Source: Oscillospiraceae bacterium (GTDB taxonomy: Bacteria > Bacillota > Clostridia > Oscillospirales > Oscillospiraceae). Taken from it: 21,984 bases of DNA. This document shows positions 7,491 to 14,764 of the stretch, piece by piece. The stretch's first letter is position 1. Each line of letters begins with the position of its first letter. The notes below the pieces were generated by a model that saw only the letters and a list, made by a program, of their open reading frames with translations, was not told where the DNA came from and made no database searches. The stretch spans positions 1-21,984 of the forward strand of contig JAAZCZ010000114.1 in assembly GCA_012513005.1 (NCBI GenBank), in the 5' to 3' direction. The translations under genes and the position numbers were made by a program.

Positions 7491-7528
7491 GCGACAGAGC
7501 TTGTGACAATAGGGCTCTTCCGCTTTTT
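7491..7528 (+). terminator. imperfect intrinsic terminator after the racemase
   Basis: Arms GCGACAGAGC (7491-7500) and GCTCTTCCGC (7514-7523) pair except for a two-base internal mismatch and are followed at once by five T. It ends the ligase-acetyltransferase-racemase run. Confidence 0.65.
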
Positions 7529-7581
7529 ATATAAATTGGCAATAAGAAAATAGTGCATTCATACAATAATTTTTATGCTTG

Positions 7582-7610
7582 TTGCCAGTTTTACAGCTCT
7601 GTGATAATAT
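7582..7610 (+). promoter_or_regulatory. candidate sigma-A promoter of the lactate operon
   Basis: TTGCCA (7582-7587), 17-base spacer, TAATAT (7605-7610). It would give a leader of about 135 bases before larA, containing the hairpin at 7665-7688. It lies between the racemase terminator and larA. Confidence 0.45.
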
Positions 7611-7664
7611 GCCATTAAGTTAGGCTTGAATACAGAATACGATAATTTGAGCTGTTTTGATTTG

Positions 7665-7688
7665 GGGTCAGATTGGGGGAATCTACCC
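7665..7688 (+). promoter_or_regulatory. hairpin in the larA leader, possible operator or RNA element
   Basis: GGGT, a bulged C, then AGATT, a loop of five G, AATCT and ACCC: a nine-pair stem with one bulge. It is not followed by T bases, so it is not a terminator. The position between promoter and start codon suggests regulation. Confidence 0.35.
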
Positions 7689-7752
7689 TAAAGACTAAAA
7701 GAAAAGCACAGCAAAAATATAACTTACTGCATTTGCGCAGGAGGAGGGAAAA

Positions 7753-9009
7753 ATGCTACACATACCATACGGAAACACCCATATAGAATATGAGGAAGAA
7801 GGCGCACATGTTCTAAACTCGCGCATCGGGGAGCTAAAATCTGCGGGAACAGGGCTTGAAATCGTAAAAAAGGCAATGGAAAACCCGATTGATTCACCGA
7901 GGCTTAGTGAGCTTGCGAAAGGCAAGAAAAACTGCGTAATAATAATCTCAGACCACACAAGACCGGTGCCCAGCCGTGACATACTTCCGAATATGTTCGC
8001 AGAGCTAAAAGAGGGCAACCCGGATATAGAAATAACCCTGCTTGTTGCAACAGGTTTTCACAGACCCACAACCGAGGCAGAGCTAAAAAATAAGCTTGGC
8101 GAGGAGATATTCGCAGGCAGCAAAATTGTCATTCACGACAGCAAAAATCCCGAAACAAATGTCAAGGTCGGCGTGCTGCCCTCAGGTGCACCCTGTGTAT
8201 TAGACAAGATAGCGGCAAATGCAGACCTGCTCATTTCCGAGGGATTTATCGAGCCGCATTTCTTTGCAGGCTTTTCAGGCGGCAGAAAAAGCGTTTTACC
8301 CGGAGTTGTGGATCAGGTTACTGTGCTGGGAAACCACTGCTCCCGCTTTATTGACTCTGAATTTTCACGCACAGGCAACTTAGACAATAATCCCATGCAC
8401 GAAGACATGGTAGCGGCAGCAAAGTTTGCAAATCTTGCCTATATAGTCAATGTAGTTATAGACGAGGAAAAGCGCACAGTTGCGGCATTTGCAGGCAACT
8501 TCATAACTGCGCACAGAAAAGGCTGCGACTTTCTCTTGGAATACTGCAGGGTAAAACCCGCCTATGCAGATATTGTAATAACCTCAAACGGCGGCGCACC
8601 ACTAGACCAGAACATATACCAGTGTGTAAAGGCTATGTCGGCGGCAGAGGCAACCTGCAACCCGGACGGAGTAATAATCCTCTGTGCCGACTGCTCGGAA
8701 GGTCACGGAGGTGAGGGATTTTATAATTCTCTCAAAAACTGCAAGAGCATGGGCGAGCTTTACTCCGAAATAATGGCTACAGCCCAAGACAAAACTATTC
8801 CCGACCAGTGGCAGAGCCAAATTCTTGCCAGAATTCTGCTTAAATACAAATTAATTTTCGTTACTCGGCAGGAAAATCGTGATATAATAGAGGACATGAA
8901 AATGATTTATGCCCCATCACTAAAAGAGGCAATGAAGATTGCGAGAGAACTCGGTAAAGAGACGGTAACAGTAATTCCGGACGGAGTTTCTGTAATCGTT
9001 AAAGAATAA
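7753..9009 (+). CDS. larA: nickel-pincer lactate racemase family protein (LarA-like)
   Basis: LarA family 2-hydroxyacid racemase, 418 residues, cytoplasmic. It interconverts L- and D-lactate (some homologues use other hydroxy acids) with a covalently bound nickel-pincer nucleotide. Signatures: SDHTRPVPS (66-74), ATGFHRPT (99-106), EPHFFAGFSGGRKSVLPG (167-184). Residues H103, H169, K179 and H195 align with H108, H174, K184 (cofactor-linked) and H200 of the Lactiplantibacillus enzyme with a constant offset of five, so the active site seems complete. The cofactor enzymes LarB, LarC and LarE are not in the window and must be elsewhere. Start: ATG 7753 after AGGAGGAGG. It is first in a run with the dehydrogenase (37-base gap) and EtfBA. 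That context favours lactate as substrate. Confidence 0.9.
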   Translation: MLHIPYGNTHIEYEEEGAHVLNSRIGELKSAGTGLEIVKKAMENPIDSPRLSELAKGKKNCVIIISDHTRPVPSRDILPNMFAELKEGNPDIEITLLVATGFHRPTTEAELKNKLGEEIFAGSKIVIHDSKNPETNVKVGVLPSGAPCVLDKIAANADLLISEGFIEPHFFAGFSGGRKSVLPGVVDQVTVLGNHCSRFIDSEFSRTGNLDNNPMHEDMVAAAKFANLAYIVNVVIDEEKRTVAAFAGNFITAHRKGCDFLLEYCRVKPAYADIVITSNGGAPLDQNIYQCVKAMSAAEATCNPDGVIILCADCSEGHGGEGFYNSLKNCKSMGELYSEIMATAQDKTIPDQWQSQILARILLKYKLIFVTRQENRDIIEDMKMIYAPSLKEAMKIARELGKETVTVIPDGVSVIVKE

Positions 9010-9046
9010 AGTAAAAATAATACAGCAATAAAGCAGGAGGTAAACT

Positions 9047-10477
9047 ATGTCAAGCTACAACAAAGTAACCCCGCAAATCGCAGATCAGCTTAAAGCTGTT
9101 GTCGGCGAAAAGAGATTTTTCGAGGGCGAGGCAATTAAACCTGAGTATTCTCACGACGAAATGCCCATCTACGGAAAGTATTTCCCTGAGGTAGTCTGCG
9201 AAGCCGAGACAACTGAGGAAATTTCCGAAATCGTAAAAATCTGCGCAGCAAACAAAATCCCCGTGGTACCAAGAGGTGCAGGAACCGGTCTTGTCGGTGG
9301 CTGCGTGCCGCTAAACGGCGGTGTTATCATCAGCACAAGGCGCATGGACAAAATTTTGGGTTATGATATGGATAACCTTGTTGTTCATGTACAGTGCGGA
9401 GTGCTGCTCCAAGACTTAGCTGCCGATGCACTTGATCACGGGCTCATGTATCCCCCCGATCCGGGCGAAAAAACATCAACACTCGGCGGCAATGTAAGCA
9501 CAAACGCAGGCGGCATGAAGGCTGTCAAATACGGCGTAACCCGTGACTATGTCCTTGCCATGACAGTAGTTTTGCCCTCGGGCGAGATTATGAAGCTCGG
9601 CAAAACAGTCTGCAAAACAAGCTCGGGCTACAGCCTACTCCACCTCATGATAGGCTCAGAGGGAACACTCGGAATAATCACCGAGATGACACTCAAACTC
9701 ATACCCAAGCCCATTGTTGATGTCTCTTTAATCCTTCCGTTCCCCGACATCGCAAGCTGCATATCGGCAGTTCCCAAGATTAAGCTTGCAAATCTAGACC
9801 CCCAGTCAATTGAGTTTATGGATGCCGATATAGTAAAATCCTCAGCCGCCTTCACAGGCAACTCCGTGTTCCCGCAGGAGGTAAACGGAGAGCCGGTCGG
9901 TGCCAGCATACTTGTCACCTTTGTCGGCAACTCCGAGGATGAACTCGACCTCAAAATGGAAAAACTCGCAGAGGTTGCAGAAGAAACCGGCGCCTTTGAT
10001 GTGCTTGTTGTCGACACACCGACACTCAAAAAGGATGTCTGGGCAGCTCGCAGCAGCTTTTTAACCGCAATCGAAGCCGATACAAAGCTGCTTGACGAAA
10101 TGGACGTTGTTGTTCCTGTCAACAGAATTGCAGAATTTTTGCTCTTTACCCGTGAGCTCGGAGATAAGCACGATATCTATATGCGCAACTTCGGGCACGC
10201 CGGAGACGGTAACCTGCATATCTACTGCTGCTCAAACGACTTAGAGGAAGAGGAATTCCTGCGTCGTGTCAAAATAATCATGGACGCAAGCTATGCCAAG
10301 TGCGTTGAGTTTGAAGGTCAGGTCTCAGGTGAGCACGCCATTGGTCACGCAAAGAAGTACTACCTCAAGGAGTCTGTCGGAGACACAGCATTTAACCTGA
10401 TGCAGGAAATCAAAAAGGTATTTGACCCCGACATGATACTAAACCCGGGCAAGGTCTGCACCTACATTTGCGAATAA
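9047..10477 (+). CDS. FAD-binding lactate/glycolate dehydrogenase (LctD/GlcD-like)
   Basis: FAD-linked oxidase of the VAO/GlcD family, 476 residues, usual length. It oxidises a 2-hydroxyacid (D-lactate or glycolate) and here would pass electrons to the EtfBA pair that follows. N-terminal FAD (PCMH) domain: VVPRGAGTGLVGGCVPLNGG near residue 75-95 and PPDPGEKTSTLGGN, then STNAGGMKAVKYG near 140-165. C-terminal FAD-oxidase domain: NFGHAGDGNLHIY, then SGEHAIGHAKK and DPDMILNPGKVC at the end. The gene order dehydrogenase-etfB-etfA is that of the bifurcating lactate dehydrogenase LctBCD of Acetobacterium woodii, in which lactate reduces NAD+ at the expense of reduced ferredoxin. Start: ATG 9047 after AGGAGGT. 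A 13-pair hairpin separates it from etfB. Confidence 0.9.
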   Translation: MSSYNKVTPQIADQLKAVVGEKRFFEGEAIKPEYSHDEMPIYGKYFPEVVCEAETTEEISEIVKICAANKIPVVPRGAGTGLVGGCVPLNGGVIISTRRMDKILGYDMDNLVVHVQCGVLLQDLAADALDHGLMYPPDPGEKTSTLGGNVSTNAGGMKAVKYGVTRDYVLAMTVVLPSGEIMKLGKTVCKTSSGYSLLHLMIGSEGTLGIITEMTLKLIPKPIVDVSLILPFPDIASCISAVPKIKLANLDPQSIEFMDADIVKSSAAFTGNSVFPQEVNGEPVGASILVTFVGNSEDELDLKMEKLAEVAEETGAFDVLVVDTPTLKKDVWAARSSFLTAIEADTKLLDEMDVVVPVNRIAEFLLFTRELGDKHDIYMRNFGHAGDGNLHIYCCSNDLEEEEFLRRVKIIMDASYAKCVEFEGQVSGEHAIGHAKKYYLKESVGDTAFNLMQEIKKVFDPDMILNPGKVCTYICE

Positions 10478-10497
10478 ACGCAGCGTTATTTATAAGC

Positions 10498-10530
10498 TTG
10501 TGACAGGGCGAAAAAACCGCCCTGTCACAA
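10498..10530 (+). promoter_or_regulatory. strong intra-operon hairpin between dehydrogenase and etfB
   Basis: A 13-base perfect stem (10498-10510 with 10518-10530), GC-rich at the loop end, with a seven-base A-rich loop. No T tract follows, so full termination is not expected. It may be an mRNA stabiliser or processing site setting EtfBA levels apart from the dehydrogenase. Confidence 0.6.
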
Positions 10531-10552
10531 AATCTGATATTAAGGAGCAATT

Positions 10553-11353
10553 ATGTTAAACATTCTTGTTTGCGTAAAGCAGGTTCCCGATGTGGATCTT
10601 GTCAAAATGGATCCCGAAACCGGCAACCTGGTGCGTGAAGGAGTACCTACTCTGACAAACCCGCTTGATTTAAACGCCCTTGAGGCGGCAGTACAAATGA
10701 AAGAAAAATACGGTGGGGAACTCACAGTTATAACCATGGGACCCCCGATGGCAGAGAGCACCCTGCGCGAGTGCCTTGCAGTCGGAGCAACCAAGGCGGC
10801 AATAGTAACAGGCAGACCCTTTGGCGGAGCCGACACGCTGTCAACCAGCTATTCAATAGTAAAGGCTGCCGACATGCTGGGCAAGTTTGATTTAATCTTC
10901 TGCGGAAAAGAATCCGTAGACGGTGCCACAGGTCAAATGGGAAGTCAGCTTGCAGAGCGCTTTGACGCGTCTCAAATAACAGGCTGCCTGCTTATCGAAG
11001 AGGTAAACGAGGAAGAGGGATATATAATAGCCCAAAGAGAGATGGAAACCGGAGCTGAAACAGTAAAAGCTACCTTGCCTTGCCTACTCACTGTAGAAAA
11101 GCAAAACTATCGCGGCAGAATTCCGAATCTAAAGGGCAAGCTGGCGTCCAAAAAAGCAGCGATTGAAACCTTCACCGAAAACAACATAGATGGGCTCGAC
11201 TTAAACAAAATCGGTGAACCGGGCTCAGGCACAATAGTGCCCAGGATATACCCGCCCGATTTGCCCGAGCCGGGACAAATCATAGATGAGGGCAGCACAG
11301 AAAAGTCTGTTGCGAAGCTCATGGATATGCTCGCCGAAAAAGGCGCAATATAG
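10553..11353 (+). CDS. etfB: electron transfer flavoprotein subunit beta
   Basis: EtfB/FixA-type subunit, 266 residues. It starts MLNILVCVKQVPD with the family marks TNPLDLNALEAAVQMKE, TMGPPMAESTLRECLAVGA, and CGKESVDGATGQMGSQLAE near residue 120-140, where most EtfB read CGKQ..DGDT.Q.G. The C-terminal arm that contacts the alpha subunit is present, with KGKLASKKAAIETF. Together with EtfA it binds FAD and carries electrons from the upstream FAD dehydrogenase. In lactate-oxidising anaerobes such complexes are electron-bifurcating (or confurcating). Whether this one is cannot be decided from sequence alone. Start: ATG 10553 after AAGGAG at 10542-10547. The etfA gene follows after 12 bases. Confidence 0.93.
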   Translation: MLNILVCVKQVPDVDLVKMDPETGNLVREGVPTLTNPLDLNALEAAVQMKEKYGGELTVITMGPPMAESTLRECLAVGATKAAIVTGRPFGGADTLSTSYSIVKAADMLGKFDLIFCGKESVDGATGQMGSQLAERFDASQITGCLLIEEVNEEEGYIIAQREMETGAETVKATLPCLLTVEKQNYRGRIPNLKGKLASKKAAIETFTENNIDGLDLNKIGEPGSGTIVPRIYPPDLPEPGQIIDEGSTEKSVAKLMDMLAEKGAI

Positions 11354-11365
11354 GGAGGCGAGAAT

Positions 11366-12367
11366 ATGGAAAAGCGTGACTATAAAAACATGTGGGTCTA
11401 CATTGAGCACGACGGTAAAAAAGCAGAGCCTGTCGGGCTTGAGCTCTGCTGCGAAATAAGAAAAGTCTGCGATATAACCGGCGATAAGCTCTATGCGGTA
11501 ATCATAGGCGACTTAGCAGAAAGCGAACAGACCCTTGTTAAAAACTGCGGTGTTGACGGAATAATCTATGTAAGCGGCACGGGCTACGAATATTACAACA
11601 CAGATGCATATTCAAACGCCTTCACGGTGCTGTCAAAGAAATATAATCCATCGGCAATTTTCGTGGGAGCAACTGTAAACGGCAGAGACTTTGCCCCTCG
11701 AACGGCAGTACAGCTTGATACCGGCTGCACCTCGGATGCGATGCAGATAGAGTACGACCCCAAAACAGGCGACTTAGAATTCATCGAGCCTGCTGTCGGC
11801 GGCAAGATAATGGCTGTAATTACATTCCCCAAGCTAAGACCTCAAATCGGCACACACCGCCCGGGCACATTCAAATACGCCCCCGTGGGAGCCAAAGAGA
11901 ATATTGAGATAATAAAAGAGCAGATAGATTTTCCGGTAGAGAACATCCGCTGCCGCCACCTGTCATTTGCGGAATACGAGTTTGACCCCGAGCTTGAGAT
12001 AGCAGACTGCGATGTAATAATCGGAGTCGGAAACGGTCTTTCTGACGAAGAGCAGCTGCCGAGATACCGCGAGCTTGCAAAGCTTCTGGGAGGCAAAATC
12101 GGCTGCACACGCCCGCTTTTTGACAGAGACATACTACCCTACAAGCTGCAAATCGGTCAGTCGGGTGTTATTATAAAGCCCAAGCTATATATCAGTTTCG
12201 GCATCTCCGGTGCTGTTAACCATGTAGCAGGCATAACGGCAGACACCTTCATAGCCGTAAACAACGACCCCGAGGCACAGATATTTAACTACTGTGACTA
12301 CGGCATAGTGGGCGATATGGACGAAGTCTGCGACAGAATGATAGCCGAAATAAAGGCTAAGCAGTAG
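11366..12367 (+). CDS. etfA: electron transfer flavoprotein subunit alpha
   Basis: EtfA/FixB-type subunit, 333 residues. The N-terminal half starts with NMWVYIEHDGKKAEPVGLEL and contains FVGATVNGRDFAPRTAVQL. The C-terminal FAD domain shows GQSGVIIKPKLYISFGISG, then AVNHVAGI and FIAVNNDPEAQIFNYCDYG. It pairs with EtfB. As I recall, LctC of Acetobacterium has an extra N-terminal ferredoxin-like domain; here the protein begins directly with the ordinary Etf domain and shows no CxxCxxC cluster motif. Start: ATG 11366 after GGGAGGCGAG. It is the last gene of the larA operon and is closed by a very strong hairpin at 12382-12420 shared with the convergent DUF1508 gene. Confidence 0.93.
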   Translation: MEKRDYKNMWVYIEHDGKKAEPVGLELCCEIRKVCDITGDKLYAVIIGDLAESEQTLVKNCGVDGIIYVSGTGYEYYNTDAYSNAFTVLSKKYNPSAIFVGATVNGRDFAPRTAVQLDTGCTSDAMQIEYDPKTGDLEFIEPAVGGKIMAVITFPKLRPQIGTHRPGTFKYAPVGAKENIEIIKEQIDFPVENIRCRHLSFAEYEFDPELEIADCDVIIGVGNGLSDEEQLPRYRELAKLLGGKIGCTRPLFDRDILPYKLQIGQSGVIIKPKLYISFGISGAVNHVAGITADTFIAVNNDPEAQIFNYCDYGIVGDMDEVCDRMIAEIKAKQ

Positions 12368-12381
12368 AACCTGTAAAAAGC

Positions 12382-12420
12382 AAATCACCCCGAACACTTA
12401 TTAAGTGTTCGGGGTGATTT
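12382..12420. terminator. bidirectional terminator between etfA and the DUF1508 gene
   Basis: An 18-base perfect stem (12382-12399 with 12403-12420) with a three-base loop. AAAT starts the stem and ATTT ends it, so T-rich 3' sides exist on both strands. It lies between two convergent genes. Confidence 0.9.
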
Positions 12421-12429
12421 TATAAAATC

Positions 12430-12810
12430 TTACTTTTTCGGCTCTTCTACTACAATCTTAGGATCAACTGCATTCTTGCGCACAGATTCAATGCCCTTCA
12501 TGCAGTTAGCAAGCGTTGTGTAGCCCTCACTCACCGCAATTATTTTTCCGTTTAGTGCCTTTAAGCGGAAACGGAACTCTCCTGCCTTGTCCTTGTAGAC
12601 CTCAAACTTGGGGTGCTTGACCTTTGCAAAACCCTCAACTGTCTGATCTTCAACACCTGCAATAGGAGCGTTTTTAATAACACTCTTATATCCGGTGGTG
12701 CAGGCTGCAATTGAAGAATAGACCTCGGATGTTGCAATAACCTCGCCGTTAGTTGCCTTGAGGTCAAACATCACTCCGGTCTTTGTGTATTTAACAAGAA
12801 TTTTACCCAT
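12430..12810 (-). CDS. YegP/UPF0339 family protein with two DUF1508 repeats
   Basis: A 126-residue protein made of two tandem DUF1508 units: the first around residues 4-48 (MFDLKATNGEVIATSEVYSS then CTTGYKSVIKNA), the second around residues 70-115 (FRFRLKALNGKIIAVSEGYT then CMKGIESVRKNA). Each unit has the characteristic F.LKA.NG..IA.SE.Y pattern. The family (E. coli YegP) is widespread and its biochemical role is not settled. The product is small, soluble and cytoplasmic, without signal peptide. The Lys/Glu-rich C-terminus ends EEPKK. Start: ATG at 12810 on the minus strand after an excellent AAGGAGG. It is a single gene, convergent with etfA. Confidence 0.92.
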   Translation of the reverse strand: MGKILVKYTKTGVMFDLKATNGEVIATSEVYSSIAACTTGYKSVIKNAPIAGVEDQTVEGFAKVKHPKFEVYKDKAGEFRFRLKALNGKIIAVSEGYTTLANCMKGIESVRKNAVDPKIVVEEPKK

Positions 12811-12835
12811 GTGACTGCCTCCTTAAATATTACGC

Positions 12836-12864
12836 ATACTTTGGCGTTTTGTTAGCTAAGTCAA
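12836..12864 (-). promoter_or_regulatory. candidate promoter of the DUF1508 gene
   Basis: Read on the minus strand: TTGACT (12864-12859), 17-base spacer, AAGTAT (12841-12836), ending 25 bases upstream of the start codon. The -10 box is weak. An alternative TTGTAA with TATTTT lies further upstream. Confidence 0.35.
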
Positions 12865-12960
12865 AAATACCACAAAAATGTAAATATTACAATAGCTCCG
12901 CCAAAAGACAAAACAAAAAAGAAGGGCATGAGTAAGACCAAAGAGCGTGTAATATACGGA

Positions 12961-12989
12961 TTGCATCCCCCCCGGGGGCTTGTATGCAA
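12961..12989. repeat. orphan GC-rich hairpin in the gap before the methyltransferase genes
   Basis: TTGCAT (12961-12966) and ATGCAA (12984-12989) enclose a C-run facing a G-run (CCCCC with GGGGG). There is no T tract, so it is not a terminator. The 261-base gap 12811-13071 otherwise shows only AT-rich promoter-like sequence. Confidence 0.45.
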
Positions 12990-13071
12990 AGAGCCCGACA
13001 TATAAAATGATTCTTAGCTTATGTCTTATTTACAATACCATTCAAAGTATATTATATTACGGAGATTAAAA

Positions 13072-13765
13072 ATGAAGAGCTGGAACAAGAGATACTTAAA
13101 CTTTTTATCTGACGAGTGGGACATTGCCATGCAGCTCACCGAGAACTTCAGTGCAGAAATAAGAACAGAAAGAGAAATAAGAGCGCATCAGGATGAAAAT
13201 GTCGATCGCTTCAAAAAAGGCGTGGGGGCAAGTGAGCAGCGGGTAAGAGATAGCTTCACGGCACTTGAAAAAAGGGGATATCTAAAACCCGGCATGACTG
13301 TACTTGATATCGGAGCCGGAGTAGGGTCATACACAATCCCGCTTGCAGAACGCGGGCTTTTTGTGACGTCTTTGGATGTGTCGCCTATAATGCAGGATGT
13401 AGTAAGAAATCACAAAATCGAAAAAAACTTAGACAACATTGACTTTGTGCTTACAGATTGGCAGGATGTTTCATCTGCCGACAGCAGGCGGAAACGATAT
13501 ATATTTTCCGTTTAGCATCATATATCACTTGGGCGGCATGCCCGATCTCAGCTACACAGAGATAAAGCAAAAAAGCAGCCTCAGCCCGGAAGAGGCGGTG
13601 GAGAGTATTTGCTTCGAATATTGGCGATTTGCCGATATCGGAAACAGCATAAAAGAAAACATCAGGGCATATGTGGCAGAAAATCTTGAGGATGGAAAAT
13701 TCGTGCGGGAGTGGTCACAAAAGCTTGGTATAATGGTTTGGGATGCGTGGAGAGTGGAAGAATAA
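13072..13765 (+). pseudogene. class I SAM-dependent methyltransferase, decayed (internal deletion plus frameshift)
   Basis: The first frame starts at ATG 13072 (GGAG ten bases upstream) and encodes a normal methyltransferase N-terminus: LKPGMTVLDIGAGVGSYT is motif I, then SLDVSPIMQDVVR and DFVLTDWQDV. Soon after, near 13478-13495, the sequence jumps. The C-terminal part continues in another frame up to 13765: NDIYFPFSIIYHLGGMPDL, then SPEEAVESICFEYWRF, ending MVWDAWRVEE. Compared with the intact paralogue just downstream, this tail matches the paralogue's C-terminus (FELLWRLGYKPWVNY and ALWWSVQ). The roughly 65 residues between, which hold the ANMTPAI acceptor motif, are missing. A net deletion of about 200 bases that is not a multiple of three explains both features. 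The product of either half would not be functional. Confidence 0.75.
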
Positions 13766-13865
13766 AGAGTTATTAAATAAGCATGTAGGTGCTTTTATTA
13801 ATAGAAAGTGCTATCATAAGGTAAAAAACACGGCTTTTGGCCGCGAGTATTGGTGGAGGCAAACT

Positions 13866-14684
13866 ATGACAATAGAAGAAATCAAAAAGCTTTGGAAAAA
13901 CGAAAACAGAAATGCCGAGGCAGCAACAGAGCTTTGGGACAGCAAATCAGAGCATTTCATAAGCCGCAAAAGCCCCACGGCAGACGAGAGCCTTGCAATG
14001 ACAATAGCAGACAGATATAAGCTCATAAAAGAGGGCGACAGTGTTTTAGATATAGGCTGCGGAGGCGGCAGATTTGCCTTTGCCATGGAGCAAAGAGGGG
14101 CAAAAAATGTGCTAGGCATAGACCTATCCCCAAAGATGATAGATGGCTGCCGTGCAAACGCACTCGAGCTTGGCAGCAAAGCTAAGTTTGAGGTAATAGA
14201 CTGGGACGAAACAGATATTACAAATAAGGGCTGGAAAAATAACTTTGACTTTGTGCTGGCGAATATGACTCCTGCCATATCATCAGCCGAGAGCCTCATT
14301 AAAATGACCGAGTGCAGCCTCCGTGACTGCCTCATGGTAAAGCCCACACGCAACACAAACAGCGTTATGGATGAGCTTATAGTGCTTTTAGATATGTATT
14401 CCGAGAACAAAAAGCATGACGAAACTGTTTTATATGCCTTTGAGCTACTTTGGAGGCTTGGGTATAAGCCTTGGGTTAACTACGAGGAGCGAAATTACGA
14501 CAGTGAGATAGATGCAGAAAAGCTATCCAATGAGTGCATACTCAGACTCAGCATTCAAAAGGAGCTGACAGATGCAGAAAAAGCAGCGGTTAGAGATTTC
14601 ATCAGCAAAAAGGCAGACGAAAACGGAAATGTAGTGCAGCAAATGCACTTCTCCGTCGCCGCCCTTTGGTGGAGCGTGCAATAA
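13866..14684 (+). CDS. class I SAM-dependent methyltransferase
   Basis: A 272-residue Rossmann methyltransferase. Motif I is SVLDIGCGGGRFAFA; an acidic second strand LGIDLSPKMIDGCR follows, then FEVIDWDET and FVLANMTPAI (motif IV region). The substrate is unknown. The C-terminal half (SVMDELIVLLDMYS, FELLWRLGYKPWVNY) is characteristic of a small clostridial family without a named product. Start: ATG 13866, preceded by GGTGGAGG; the frame is open further upstream to 13743, but that stretch overlaps the decayed paralogue and has no ribosome binding site. It is a tandem paralogue of the pseudogene at 13072-13765 and probably took over its role. A strong hairpin follows, shared with the convergent hydrolase. 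Confidence 0.85.
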   Translation: MTIEEIKKLWKNENRNAEAATELWDSKSEHFISRKSPTADESLAMTIADRYKLIKEGDSVLDIGCGGGRFAFAMEQRGAKNVLGIDLSPKMIDGCRANALELGSKAKFEVIDWDETDITNKGWKNNFDFVLANMTPAISSAESLIKMTECSLRDCLMVKPTRNTNSVMDELIVLLDMYSENKKHDETVLYAFELLWRLGYKPWVNYEERNYDSEIDAEKLSNECILRLSIQKELTDAEKAAVRDFISKKADENGNVVQQMHFSVAALWWSVQ

Positions 14685-14700
14685 TCTAAATAACAAACAA

Positions 14701-14738
14701 AAAACCGAGCTGACAATTTTCACTGTCAGCTCGGTTTT
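14701..14738. terminator. bidirectional terminator between methyltransferase and hydrolase genes
   Basis: A 15-base perfect stem (14701-14715 with 14724-14738) and an eight-base loop. AAAA opens the stem and TTTT closes it, so it can work on both strands. Confidence 0.92.
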
Positions 14739-14764
14739 AGCATCACAATAATTAGCATGATAGC

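Noticed and set aside
9628..10122. Minus-strand open frame of 164 codons inside the lactate dehydrogenase gene
   Set aside because: Ser-rich antisense shadow of a conserved coding region.
12811..13071. A known riboswitch in the gap before the methyltransferases
   Set aside because: No conserved riboswitch core (cobalamin, SAM, TPP or others) could be recognised; only one orphan hairpin.
13814..14410. Minus-strand open frame of 198 codons opposite the intact methyltransferase
   Set aside because: It is antisense to a clear SAM methyltransferase and shows no motif of its own.
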